Assembly: GCA_031292515.1 (NCBI GenBank)
Contig: JARLGZ010000016.1
Location: forward strand, 1 to 49,628
Direction: 5' to 3'
DNA length: 49,628 nt
Source: Puia sp.
GTDB lineage: Bacteria > Bacteroidota > Bacteroidia > Chitinophagales > Chitinophagaceae
The position numbers and the translations under genes were made by a program. Under the pieces are notes generated by a model. It had not been told where the DNA came from. It saw only the letters and a program-made list of their open reading frames with translations, and did not search any database. The stretch's first letter is position 1; the number at the start of each line of letters is the position of its first letter. This document shows positions 42,085-49,628 of the stretch, in pieces.

Positions 42085-43248
42085 ATGCTGAAAAGAATAT
42101 TGGCCATTTTAACGCTCACCGCAATGTCTCCCTGCATCGGTTCCGGGCAGCCGGCTTTAACGACAAATCAACTGCCGAATCAACCGCCGCATCAACTGCC
42201 GAATCAACTGCCGAATCCGGAACTCATGGATTCCTGTCTGAATGCCAAAGGGAATGCCTATATGAACAGGCAGGCGGATGCACTTTTGAAAGAGGTCGAT
42301 TCAACCCTGCGCCTGCATCCTCCTTCTCTTGCAAACATTGCCGGCAGCCGGGAACGTTATCTGGCACTGCTTCTGCTGGATGCGGTATTGCATGACCGGG
42401 TTGCCGCTCACCGGCAGCCTGTACAGGATTTTTTTCACCGGCGGGTGGAGACGGTGGTCGATGAGCTCGAACATACGAAGGTTGGAAAGGGGGCTATGAT
42501 CTGGAAATTGTATAATATGGGATTTGTCGTCCGGACCAGGACCGTCACGCTGACTTTCGACCTGACGGATGGCAAAAGCGCCGGATCGGCGGGTTTTGTG
42601 ATTCCCGAAACGCTGATGAAGCGTCTAACCGGGCAATGTGATGTGCTGTTTATCAGCCACCGTCATCAGGATCATGCGGAGGAGGAGATCGCCCGGCAAT
42701 TTATCGATGACGGCAAGCCGGTAGTGGCGCCCCCGGAGATATGGCGGGACAGGGCCATCTATCCGATGATCACGCATCTCCGCCGGACGGCCGATTCCAT
42801 CCAGGTATTACCCGTCGGGAGAGGAGTGCAGCGGCTGAAAGTGGTTTTATACCCGGGTCACCAGATGGGGAATGTCGAAAATAATGTGCCGCTCGTTTTT
42901 ACCCCGGAGGGCCTTTCATTTTGCCATATGGGTGACCAGATCAATGAAAGGGATTTTATGATCGACTACGCATGGATCGACAGCGTTTCCAGGCGTTATA
43001 AGGTGGATGTGCTGATGCCGCCGTGCTGGACGAATGAACTTTTCAGGATCGTCAAAGGGTTTAATCCCCGGCTGGTGATACCGGGTCACGAGAATGAGCT
43101 GGGGCATCCGGTCGATGACAGGGTGCCTTTTTGGGGAGATAATGATTTTCTCGGCTTGACTTATTCCGAACTGAAACAATCGAACTATAAGGTATTGCCA
43201 ATGACCTGGGGCGAATCCGTCCTGATCCAAACAGCTAGCGGTAACTGA
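42085..43248 (+). CDS. Exported metallo-beta-lactamase-fold hydrolase
   Basis: A 387-residue protein. The N-terminus (MLKRILAILTLTAMSPCIGS) looks like a signal peptide, followed by a repetitive NQLPNQPPHQLPNQLPNP tract (28-45). The MBL signature is SHRHQDHAEEEI (His192, His194, Asp196, His197), the HxHxDH dinuclear zinc motif. GHQMGNVENNVPLVF, HMGDQIN and VIPGHENELGH provide later metal ligands. A helical region of about 90 residues lies before the MBL domain and is not a known subfamily marker to me. Substrate unknown; the likely location is periplasmic or extracellular. Confidence 0.85.
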   Translation: MLKRILAILTLTAMSPCIGSGQPALTTNQLPNQPPHQLPNQLPNPELMDSCLNAKGNAYMNRQADALLKEVDSTLRLHPPSLANIAGSRERYLALLLLDAVLHDRVAAHRQPVQDFFHRRVETVVDELEHTKVGKGAMIWKLYNMGFVVRTRTVTLTFDLTDGKSAGSAGFVIPETLMKRLTGQCDVLFISHRHQDHAEEEIARQFIDDGKPVVAPPEIWRDRAIYPMITHLRRTADSIQVLPVGRGVQRLKVVLYPGHQMGNVENNVPLVFTPEGLSFCHMGDQINERDFMIDYAWIDSVSRRYKVDVLMPPCWTNELFRIVKGFNPRLVIPGHENELGHPVDDRVPFWGDNDFLGLTYSELKQSNYKVLPMTWGESVLIQTASGN

Positions 43249-43270
43249 TAAAAAGCGGGCCAGTGGGGTA

Positions 43271-43307
43271 TCTTTTTTTCGAAAAAAAACGATTTACCAG
43301 TAAATCG
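43271..43307 (-). repeat. Nested-palindrome element, copy C
   Basis: Read on the minus strand: CGATTTAC-TG-GTAAATCG (43290-43307), then eight T, CG and seven A. It matches copy B closely, including the bases after the A-run (AAGATACCCC against AAGAAGTATCCC). It sits 23 bp behind the metallo-hydrolase stop and 75 bp before the next gene. Confidence 0.85.
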
Positions 43308-43381
43308 AAATAAAGTTTTAAAAAAGACCTCCCGCTTTCTGAAAACTCGGTATTCGTTCGAATCAATAAATATGATATTTT

Positions 43382-44287
43382 ATGCAAACAATTGCCGTAC
43401 TGGGTCTTGGCAGGATGGGCCAGGGCATCGCATCCTGTCTTCTGCGAGCCGGTTACACCGTCCGGGTTTGGAATCGTACCCGCGAAAAAGCGGAAACGTT
43501 GCTGGGTAGCGGGGCCTTATGGGCGGAGAGCCCCGCGATTGCGGTACGCGGGGCAGGGGCCGTCATTTCGATGGTGGCCGATGACGATGCCTCTTCGGCG
43601 GTGTGGTTTGGAGCCGATGAAGGTGCGTTCGCAGGCAAATCGGGTGGTGGATTGGATGCCATGACGCCCGGCTCATTCGTGATCGAATGTTCCACTTTAT
43701 CCGCGGGACATGTAGCGCGTCTGTATGAGAAGGTGGCCAGCCTCGGTCTGCGATATATCGACTGCCCGGTTACCGGTGTACCCGAAATGGCTGGTGCCGG
43801 GAAACTGACGCTCTTGACAGGGGCCGACCCGGTCGACCTGGAGCAGATCCGGCCGGTACTGGATTCCTTCTCGGTTACGACCCGGCATTTCGGACCGGTC
43901 GGCGCCGGTACCGCCTATAAGCTGATGATCAACCTGATGGGCGCCGTCCAGATAGCGGCATTGGCGGAAGGCCTGGCGTTGGCGGAAAAGCTCGGCCTGG
44001 ATCGGGAGACGGTGATCGCGGCTATAGAGAACAGTGCGGCTGCGAGCCCGCAGGTGGTTAGGTATACCCGTAAGATGGCCGAGCGGAATTATGCGACCGA
44101 CCCTGCTTTTACCCTCGGGCTTCGTCACAAGGATGCGATATACGCGGTAGCGCTCGCAAAGGATGTGAGCAGCCGGGTGGCGCTGGGAGAAGTCGCGGCA
44201 TCCTTGTTTGCAGAAGCGATCGGGGAAGACAAGACGGCGTCCGGTCAGGATGAAGCCGCCGTGATCGGGAGGATGGCCAAAATCTAA
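43382..44287 (+). CDS. NAD-dependent beta-hydroxyacid dehydrogenase (paralogue)
   Basis: A 301-residue enzyme of the 3-hydroxyisobutyrate/6-phosphogluconate dehydrogenase superfamily. AVLGLGRMGQGIASCLLRAG is the nucleotide-binding start, DCPVTGVPEMAGAGKLTLLT the substrate loop, and GTAYKLMINLMG carries the catalytic Lys180 and Asn184. The helical C-terminal domain follows (ALAEGLALAEKLGLDRETVI). It shares the family layout with the gene at 14010-14930 but the sequences differ clearly, so they probably have different substrates. The gene stands alone between a metallo-hydrolase and DUF3570, with the nested-palindrome element 75 bp upstream. Confidence 0.88.
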   Translation: MQTIAVLGLGRMGQGIASCLLRAGYTVRVWNRTREKAETLLGSGALWAESPAIAVRGAGAVISMVADDDASSAVWFGADEGAFAGKSGGGLDAMTPGSFVIECSTLSAGHVARLYEKVASLGLRYIDCPVTGVPEMAGAGKLTLLTGADPVDLEQIRPVLDSFSVTTRHFGPVGAGTAYKLMINLMGAVQIAALAEGLALAEKLGLDRETVIAAIENSAAASPQVVRYTRKMAERNYATDPAFTLGLRHKDAIYAVALAKDVSSRVALGEVAASLFAEAIGEDKTASGQDEAAVIGRMAKI

Positions 44288-44384
44288 TTTTTTTCTAATG
44301 AATTTATAATAACTCTCTAATAGATCGCAAGCAACTCGTTTCCGACGGCCGCCGTATACAGCAGCAGTAGCAACTTTTAACATT

Positions 44385-45590
44385 ATGAGAAGAATCTGCC
44401 TGACTGTTATCGGGCTTTTTGTGAGATTTTTGCAGGCCTTTTCGCAGTTCTACCCGGTCGTTCGCGCAGAGTATTCACCCCGTTCCCTGAAACTCGATGA
44501 AGTGAACCTGGTCTCCAGTTATTACTGGCAAAACGGAGATCATTCGGCTGTTACCGGGGGGAAAGGCACCGAGCAAGGCACCGATCTGGCGAATGGCGTG
44601 GAAGTGAAATGGATAGGGTACGACCAGGATACGGTCCGGAGATCGCTGGTGGCTTCCGTGGGCGTCGACTATCATACGGCGGCTTCGCAGGCCAATGTCT
44701 CGCAGACCGGCGCGTCCAAATCATATGGTAAGCGCATCTACCCTTCTCTCAACTGGTCAGTCGAAAATTTGCGAAAAGGGACCCGCTTCGAAGCGGGCGC
44801 TTATTATTCGGGAGAATACAGTTATCATTCGCTGGGTCTCGACGCGGGCTATGCCTGGAAAACGAAACGGGATGGCGAGTTCGATGTGAAGATCAACGGC
44901 TTTTATGATCGCGTGAAATTGATTTATCCTTCTGAGCTGAGGCCAGGAACCGTCATCGTGACTTCCGCCAGTGGTTCGGGGTCTTCCGGCATCCCTTCCG
45001 ATCCCCGGGTGACGCTGGACGGTTCTTTCTCCTTTATGCAGGTGATCAACGGCCGGATGCAGGGAAGCATAGCGACGGATCTGGTATTTCAAAGCGGAGA
45101 ATTGAGCCTTCCCTTTCACCGGGTCTATTTTCAAAACGGTTCCGAAGCCGTCGAGTTGCTGCCTTCCACCCGCTTAAAGCTTCCGATCGGTTTCCGTTTG
45201 AACTATTTTCTGGGGGATAATATAATCCTCCGCTCCTACTACCGGATCTATGCCGATAGCTGGGGCATCGTCTCCCATACGGCCTCTCTGGAGATTCCTG
45301 TCAAGATCAATCCCTTCTTCTCCGTTTCGCCATTTTACAGATACTATACGCAGACCGCGGCCAGGTATTTCGCACCCTACGGGAAACATGGTTCGGAAGA
45401 CGCTTATTATACGAGCAATTATTCACTCTCCGCCTTCAATGCCCAATTTTTTGGAACCGGTTTCCGCCTGGCATTGCCGAAGGGTTTGTGGGGGACGCCC
45501 GTCAAAGTGGTTGAGTTCCGCTACGGGCATTATACGCAGACGACCGATCTGGTATCGGATATAGTATCGATGAACCTGACTTTCAAGTGA
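44385..45590 (+). CDS. DUF3570-family outer-membrane protein
   Basis: A 401-residue exported beta-strand-rich protein. The start is MRRICLTVIGLFVRFLQAFS. Segments that I recognise as DUF3570 are LDEVNLVSSYYWQNGDHSAV, YPSLNWSVENLRKGT, LPIGFRLNYFLGDNIILRSY and FFSVSPFYRYYTQTAARYFA, with the ending SDIVSMNLTFK; the alternating aromatic pattern suggests an outer-membrane barrel. In Bacteroidota such genes often lie beside a TlpA-type thioredoxin and a FAD:protein FMN transferase. Neither is adjacent here, though a TlpA-like gene exists at 20012. A small exported protein follows 35 bp downstream. Molecular function unknown. Confidence 0.85.
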   Translation: MRRICLTVIGLFVRFLQAFSQFYPVVRAEYSPRSLKLDEVNLVSSYYWQNGDHSAVTGGKGTEQGTDLANGVEVKWIGYDQDTVRRSLVASVGVDYHTAASQANVSQTGASKSYGKRIYPSLNWSVENLRKGTRFEAGAYYSGEYSYHSLGLDAGYAWKTKRDGEFDVKINGFYDRVKLIYPSELRPGTVIVTSASGSGSSGIPSDPRVTLDGSFSFMQVINGRMQGSIATDLVFQSGELSLPFHRVYFQNGSEAVELLPSTRLKLPIGFRLNYFLGDNIILRSYYRIYADSWGIVSHTASLEIPVKINPFFSVSPFYRYYTQTAARYFAPYGKHGSEDAYYTSNYSLSAFNAQFFGTGFRLALPKGLWGTPVKVVEFRYGHYTQTTDLVSDIVSMNLTFK

Positions 45591-45625
45591 GAAAAAATGA
45601 TAGAGAACCGATTCATCTTCAAAAT

Positions 45626-46021
45626 ATGTTGAAACAGCTCTTATTGATAGCCGTTCCGCTCCTTACCGCCATCCCGTCCCTGTTTTGCCAACAGGATGCC
45701 AGGGAGCATTGCGGGCTCCTGAAAACGCACAAATTGCGATACCTGAGCATTGCCGATTCTTCCGCTTATATCATCCTCAACGGAGATAGTGCCATCGAAT
45801 ACCACCACTATGACAAATACCGGCTTACGGCGAGGCTCGAATGGGCAGGCGAATGCGAATACAATCTGATTCTCTCCTCCGTCGACATTCCCGGTTTTGT
45901 CTATCACCCGGGAGATGTGATGCATGTCCGGATCGATCGGATCGAAGGAGACCTCATCTATTACTACTCTACGATCAACGGGAATGGCTGGGAGGGAAAA
46001 CTGCGGATCCTCCCGAACTAA
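45626..46021 (+). CDS. Small exported hypothetical protein
   Basis: A 131-residue protein from the ATG at 45626 (MLKQLLLIAVPLLTAIPSLF), with a signal peptide ending near CQQ. The rest alternates hydrophobic and polar residues (LRYLSIADSSAYIILNGDSA, VYHPGDVMHVRIDRIEGDLI), typical of a small beta-sandwich or barrel. The mature protein contains HCGLLKTHK and GECEYN, two Cys that might pair. It lies close behind the DUF3570 gene in the same direction, so may be co-transcribed. I do not recognise the family. Confidence 0.65.
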   Translation: MLKQLLLIAVPLLTAIPSLFCQQDAREHCGLLKTHKLRYLSIADSSAYIILNGDSAIEYHHYDKYRLTARLEWAGECEYNLILSSVDIPGFVYHPGDVMHVRIDRIEGDLIYYYSTINGNGWEGKLRILPN

Positions 46022-46086
46022 TCGGGCCGATCTGATCCGGGAAGCCAAGACAGGCAGCGCGGGCAGGGTATCCCCGGGATGATAAA

Positions 46087-46121
46087 TTTTTGATTGGTAA
46101 GATTGATTAGTTTTATCTTCG
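46087..46121 (+). promoter_or_regulatory. Putative promoter of oxyR
   Basis: TATCTTCG (46114-46121) is one base off TAnnTTTG. TTTTTG (46087-46092) lies 21 bp upstream as the -33 box. The predicted start lies about 15 nt before the TTG start codon. Confidence 0.35.
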
Positions 46122-46142
46122 CATCGACAAAATCTATCAAAA

Positions 46143-47078
46143 TTGACCTTTGTACAACTCGAGTATATCGTGGCCGTGGATACTTACCGTCATTTTGCCA
46201 CCGCCGCGGGGCATTGTTTTGTGACCCAGCCCACATTGAGCATGCAGGTGCAGAAACTGGAAGAGGAGCTGGGATTAAAAATATTCGACCGCAGCAAACA
46301 GCCTGTCATCCCGACCGAGGCGGGGGCCGAGATCATCGGTCAGGCCCGCAAGATCTTGTCGGAGGCGGGGGTCATCAACGAGATTATCCAGACAAGAAAG
46401 GGTGTTCTGACGGGGGAACTGCGGATCGGGATCATCCCCACGCTGGCTCCTTATCTCCTGCCGTTATTCATCCAGCATTTTACGGAGAAATACCCGCTGA
46501 TCAAGCTGATCGTTTCAGAAATGGTGACGGAGCAACTGGTGGCGAGGTTGCGCGAGGGGAGGATCGATGTGGGGATCCTGGTGACCCCCCTGCAGGAGAA
46601 CGGGATCCGGGAACATGTGCTCTTTTACGAGGAGTTGCTGGTATATGTATCCCGGAAGAATGCGGCCTACAAAAAGACCTATATGCTGACCCAGGACATA
46701 GACCCCAACAAACTATGGTTGCTCGAAGAGGGCCATTGTTTCCGCTCACAGATCGTGAAGCTTTGTGAATTGCGGAAAGCCAGCAGGGAAGGGAGCCATT
46801 TTGATTACGAGGCCGGGAGCATCGAGACCCTCCGCCGGATGGTAGAACTCAACGATGGGATTACGATCCTGCCGGAACTGGCCATCCAGGACCTTTCCGC
46901 CAGGCAGATGCAGTTGGTCCGGCATTTCAAACGTCCCGCGCCGGTGCGGGAGGTCAGCCTGGTCGTTCACCGGGATTTTGTCAAGCAAAGGCTGGTACAG
47001 GCCCTGAAGCAGGAGATTATCCAGGCCATTCCCGAGAAAGTCCGCAATAACAAGAACCATCATGTCGTACCGATATAA
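46143..47078 (+). CDS. oxyR: OxyR-type LysR transcriptional regulator (peroxide sensing)
   Basis: A 311-residue LysR-family regulator. The N-terminal winged helix-turn-helix (VQLEYIVAVDTYRHFATAAG, QPTLSMQVQKLEEELGLKIF) leads into the periplasmic-binding-like sensor domain. Two cysteines, Cys199 in EEGHCFRSQ and Cys208 in VKLCEL, fall at exactly the numbering of the E. coli OxyR redox pair, so it should sense hydrogen peroxide by disulfide formation and activate antioxidant genes. The start is a TTG at 46143: no in-frame ATG precedes the DNA-binding domain and MTFVQLEYI matches the family start. No catalase or peroxiredoxin gene is adjacent. Confidence 0.88.
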   Translation: MTFVQLEYIVAVDTYRHFATAAGHCFVTQPTLSMQVQKLEEELGLKIFDRSKQPVIPTEAGAEIIGQARKILSEAGVINEIIQTRKGVLTGELRIGIIPTLAPYLLPLFIQHFTEKYPLIKLIVSEMVTEQLVARLREGRIDVGILVTPLQENGIREHVLFYEELLVYVSRKNAAYKKTYMLTQDIDPNKLWLLEEGHCFRSQIVKLCELRKASREGSHFDYEAGSIETLRRMVELNDGITILPELAIQDLSARQMQLVRHFKRPAPVREVSLVVHRDFVKQRLVQALKQEIIQAIPEKVRNNKNHHVVPI

Positions 47079-47106
47079 GCCGGTATAAATTCATTATTTT
47101 TACCGC

Positions 47107-47904
47107 ATGAAGATCATTAAGAAGTTATTAATGACTGTTTTGGGTGAGAAAAGGTATTTCGCGCTGCTTGCCTTTAGTTTTCAGGGACTCTATAAGACCG
47201 GAAAATTAGGAGAGCCCTACCAGGATATTTATTTCCTGAAGAACCTCGTCCGTCCGGGTGATTATTGTGTCGATATCGGCGCCCACCTGGGTTATTATAC
47301 CCTCGAACTCAGCCGTTTGGTGGGTCCCGGGGGTAGGGTCTTCGCTGTGGAACCCATGACTAAGATTCACGATACCCTTGTAAAATTGCTGAATGCAAAG
47401 GGCGCTAAAAATACGACTGTCTACCAGGTGGCCTTAGGAGGCGGTCAGGGAGAATGGGTGGAAATGGGTATACCGCTGATCGGAAATATGAAGCGGCATG
47501 GCTACGCCCGGGTAAAGGAGTCGAGCGCTCACCTGGAGTTTGCGGAGTCCGAGCGGGTAAAGAACATGTCGGGTGATGCACTCTTCCTGCAAGAACCCCG
47601 GATCGATTTTATCAAGTGCGATGTAGAGGGACTGGAAGTTCCGGTCTTCTCCTCTATGACGGAGGTATTGCGAACCCATCATCCGATCCTGCTGTGCGAA
47701 CTGGCCGATAAGAACGAAAGGATCAAGCTTTATGAGATGATCGTCGAGCTGGGCTACCAGGCTTATCTGCTCGAAAGAGGCAAGCTTCGCGTCCTCGATA
47801 TCTATTCCGATAAGAAGGCCATCGCGCATAATCATTATTTTATTCCCCAAAGCAAGGTGGATGACGAGGAGTTTCGTCACCTGTTCAGTGATACGAGGTC
47901 CTGA
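47107..47904 (+). CDS. FkbM-family methyltransferase
   Basis: A 265-residue SAM-dependent methyltransferase. CVDIGAHLGYYTLELSRLVG is motif I in the FkbM form, followed by GGRVFAVEPMTKIHDTL. The later FIKCDVEGLEVPVFSSM segment contains the conserved DVEG of the family. FkbM enzymes methylate hydroxyls of polyketides, sugars or glycans; here the acceptor is unknown. It starts 28 bp behind oxyR in the same direction but has no obvious functional link. The C-terminal third is unremarkable. The stop is followed by the remnant cluster at 47930-48460. Confidence 0.88.
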   Translation: MKIIKKLLMTVLGEKRYFALLAFSFQGLYKTGKLGEPYQDIYFLKNLVRPGDYCVDIGAHLGYYTLELSRLVGPGGRVFAVEPMTKIHDTLVKLLNAKGAKNTTVYQVALGGGQGEWVEMGIPLIGNMKRHGYARVKESSAHLEFAESERVKNMSGDALFLQEPRIDFIKCDVEGLEVPVFSSMTEVLRTHHPILLCELADKNERIKLYEMIVELGYQAYLLERGKLRVLDIYSDKKAIAHNHYFIPQSKVDDEEFRHLFSDTRS

Positions 47905-47929
47905 TTTGTGATAGCCATGCACCACTGCC

Positions 47930-48028
47930 TCATTCCGTCCGCAAGGACTTGACAGGATTCATCACGGCCGCTTTTATCGCCTGGAAGCTAATGGTGGTTA
48001 CCGCAAGGACAATGGCTATTGTAATTGT
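47930..48028 (-). pseudogene. FtsX-like permease remnant, last ~30 codons
   Basis: On the minus strand IAIVLAVTTISFQAIKAA and MNPVKSLRTE followed by TGA are the exact type of C-terminus seen in the five permeases of this window. The rest of the gene is missing. Right behind the stop comes GGCAGTGGTG, the start of the heptamer repeat also found behind the truncated permease at 7412. The upstream side joins a FecR-like fragment. Confidence 0.85.
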
Positions 48029-48140
48029 ACTTCACCTGGAAGGCGCGGTCATAATATTCTTCCACCAGCAGACGCTCACCAGGGTCTGCTGTCCCATCCA
48101 GATATCTGTCGAGAAGTCTTATAAAATCTTCCTTTCGCAT
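48020..48140 (-). pseudogene. FecR-like anti-sigma remnant, first ~35 codons
   Basis: An ATG at 48138-48140 opens MRKEDFIRLLDRYLDGT and ERLLVEEYYDR, the N-terminal helices of the sigma-binding domain of FecR proteins (compare RASPEEIAFLERYYDYF in the intact gene at 37108-38526). After about 35-40 codons the sequence runs into the FtsX tail, so a deletion has fused the head of one gene to the tail of another. The exact join lies somewhere in 48019-48040. Confidence 0.7.
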
Positions 48141-48209
48141 GCATACACAGGTAATCTGATATCACGGGCCAAAGATGATACCAGTTTTTTACCTAATTGA
48201 CAATCAAAT

Positions 48210-48460
48210 GTATATATGAGACCTTGTCCGTGCGATGGATTGCCAGGCAATTCGGGGAGATCTTTGGCAAAGATCCGTCCTTTGAAGGAGAGGAGCAGCC
48301 TACGGCGATCCTTAGTAACGCGGCCGAATGCACGCTTCTTTTCGGATATCCCCGTACCCCGCCGAAAAAGATCATTCAATTGCTGGCGGAATGGCTGGAA
48401 GCCGGCGGTAAAACGATCAACAAGCCCACTCACTTCCAGGAAAGGACCGGCAAATACTAA
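48210..48460 (+). pseudogene. NAD-dependent epimerase/dehydratase remnant, C-terminal ~80 residues
   Basis: A frame on the + strand reads RWIARQFGEIFGKDPSFEGE, LSNAAECTLLFGYPRTPPKK and NKPTHFQERTGKY, typical of the C-terminus of atypical SDR epimerases. Nothing of the Rossmann core precedes it; upstream is the FecR remnant on the other strand. It is an orphan gene end. Confidence 0.65.
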
Positions 48461-48484
48461 TCATTTTATCGTTCCGGCGCCCGG

Positions 48485-49339
48485 TCATCGTTCCAACAGG
48501 GAGTCCAGCTTCCGGTGAAAGAGTGCAAAGTCGTTTAGGTTATTGTGGGAACCTTTTTCGATGGTGACGAATTCGTCTCCGGGTTTCAGCAGGGGCTTCA
48601 GTCTTTCCGCGTTGCTATAGGGGATGATCCCGTCGTCGGTACCATGAAAGATGGTCACCGGCGCCGTGACGGCCGGCAGGAATTCGTTGATGGGGAACCG
48701 GTAGCGAAACATCCTGCCTACGGGATAAATGGGCAGGTAGTGGCTGATAAGAGACTGCATGCTATAACAAGGCGTCTCCAGTATGAGCCGCCGGCAGTCC
48801 CGCACATCGGCCAGCTCCGCCGCTATACAGGTGCCCAGGCTCTTGCCGTAGATGATGATCTCCGAAGGTTTAAAGCGGCTTCTCGCGAGTTTATAGGTGA
48901 TCAGCGCATAGTCATATAGTTTCTGTTCGGTGAAGGGGCCCCGGCTTTTGCCGAAACCGGGATAGTCCAGCATCCATACCTCGTACCCTTTGGCGGTAAA
49001 ATTGGGTGCATACATCGCATACCGGCTGATGTTCTGTTTGTTGCCATGAAAATATAAAACGACGCCTTTCGGGGCGCGGGTCGAGCTGTCGGTAAGATCC
49101 GCGCTGTGCGCCGGCGGGAAGCGGACGATGTTCAGGCGGGTGTCGTTGTCATAGGGAATATTGATCTCATCGTGGGGAAGCGCGAAGTCATAGGGCTTTC
49201 CCGGGTCGACGGCAACCGGGTGGAAGAGCAGGCGGTCCTGCAGATAGTAAAGGGCGATGCCGATCCCGCAATACAGCAGAATAATGACTTTTAGCCACCG
49301 GACGATTATTTTCCGGTTGGGCGTATGGGTTTTGTTCAT
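48485..49339 (-). CDS. Membrane-anchored alpha/beta hydrolase
   Basis: A 284-residue hydrolase. An N-terminal helix (IIVRWLKVIILLYCGIGIAL, about 11-30) anchors it in the inner membrane. The alpha/beta-hydrolase triad is visible: nucleophile Ser167 in YGKSLGT, acid Asp236 in FHGTDDGIIP and His265 in KGSHNNLND. VVLYFHGNKQNISRYAMYAP holds the oxyanion HGN motif. The layout matches the ABHD12/13- or YfhR-like serine hydrolase group (LLFHP near the start), for which lipid or peptide substrates have been proposed; I cannot choose. It stands alone. Confidence 0.88.
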   Translation of the reverse strand: MNKTHTPNRKIIVRWLKVIILLYCGIGIALYYLQDRLLFHPVAVDPGKPYDFALPHDEINIPYDNDTRLNIVRFPPAHSADLTDSSTRAPKGVVLYFHGNKQNISRYAMYAPNFTAKGYEVWMLDYPGFGKSRGPFTEQKLYDYALITYKLARSRFKPSEIIIYGKSLGTCIAAELADVRDCRRLILETPCYSMQSLISHYLPIYPVGRMFRYRFPINEFLPAVTAPVTIFHGTDDGIIPYSNAERLKPLLKPGDEFVTIEKGSHNNLNDFALFHRKLDSLLER

Positions 49340-49628
49340 TGAAAATTTTTTATGACGGCTGTCTTACGGATCTTTCGGCGATTACCGGTACCTGCAAAAG
49401 TACTTTTTATAATACAATAACCGGCAATCAGGAAAGAGTGGTATGACGAAAGAACGTGTATCGGGAAGGAAGGTATGTAAGGAAGGAACGCAAGTAAGGA
49501 AGGAGGGTGTGTTGGGGAGGAACCTGTATCAGGGAGGAACCTGTATCGGGAGAGTGCCTGTATCAGCAAGGCGGCTATCGGGAAGACGGGTATCCTGAGA
49601 AGACGCTATTCCCGAAGGATGTCCCTGA
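49340..49628. other. Upstream region with purine-rich repeats
   Basis: 289 bp to the window edge with no supported gene; the only frames are low-complexity. The + strand is G/A-rich with irregular GGAAGGAAGG tracts and a 17-bp direct repeat GGGAGGAACCTGTATCA/G starting at 49515 and 49532, with a degenerate third copy. Confidence 0.55.

Noticed and set aside
49336-49569. 77-residue minus-strand frame upstream of the hydrolase
   Set aside because: It is composed of Ser/Pro/Leu filler from purine-rich repeats, with no start context or motif.

Overview
The window looks like chromosomal DNA of a relatively GC-rich Bacteroidota, most likely Chitinophagaceae-like. This is inferred from gene content: a SusC/SusD pair with an ECF sigma factor and FecR anti-sigma, solo MacB/FtsX-type permeases without ATPases, a DUF3570 protein, AT-rich TAnnTTTG-type promoters and lipoproteins with short Cys-terminated leaders. 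No rRNA, tRNA, CRISPR array, transposase or prophage gene was seen.

Layout. 1-4140 is the 3' end of an RHS/YD-repeat polymorphic toxin gene whose tip turns AT-rich. It is followed by a candidate immunity gene, a non-coding stretch, a broken gene and a double-CXXCG protein that resembles known immunity proteins. 4177-5994 (-) pairs a metzincin-like metallopeptidase with a GNAT acetyltransferase. 6213-11386 (+) holds three tandem FtsX-like permease genes: one internally deleted, one intact, one decayed. 11479-21013 is mostly minus-strand: a fused 3-hydroxyacyl-CoA dehydrogenase/enoyl-CoA hydratase, a beta-hydroxyacid dehydrogenase, a hypothetical protein, metG, a secreted protein and a TlpA-like thioredoxin. 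21123-27498 (+) carries two tandem LD-carboxypeptidases, a TPR protein and a fourth permease. 27522-28940 has a methyltransferase and a small, highly regular coiled-coil protein. 39204-29033 (-) is a polysaccharide utilisation locus in the order sigma, FecR, STN-SusC, SusD, IPT/TIG lipoprotein, GH5 glycosidase. 39371-49339 has a fifth permease, a metallo-beta-lactamase-fold protein, a second beta-hydroxyacid dehydrogenase, DUF3570, an OxyR with both redox cysteines, an FkbM methyltransferase, a cluster of gene remnants and an alpha/beta hydrolase.

The least explained signals are non-coding. (1) A family of GTCAGTG-type heptamer repeats sits directly behind stop codons of at least six genes or remnants, always in the direction of transcription. 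Where two such genes converge, the copies form an inverted repeat. (2) A nested palindrome, CGATTTAC-nn-GTAAATCG next to T8-nn-A7, occurs at three places in gaps between co-directional genes. (3) Other tandem repeats (units of 10, 13, 19 and 21 bp) also sit just behind stop codons, and several proteins carry low-complexity linkers. (4) The 89-residue protein at 28671-28940 is almost entirely [IL]xxNQxx heptads, placing Asn at successive d positions of a predicted coiled coil.

All calls come from reading the sequence. Family names are recalled from known motifs and no database search was run.
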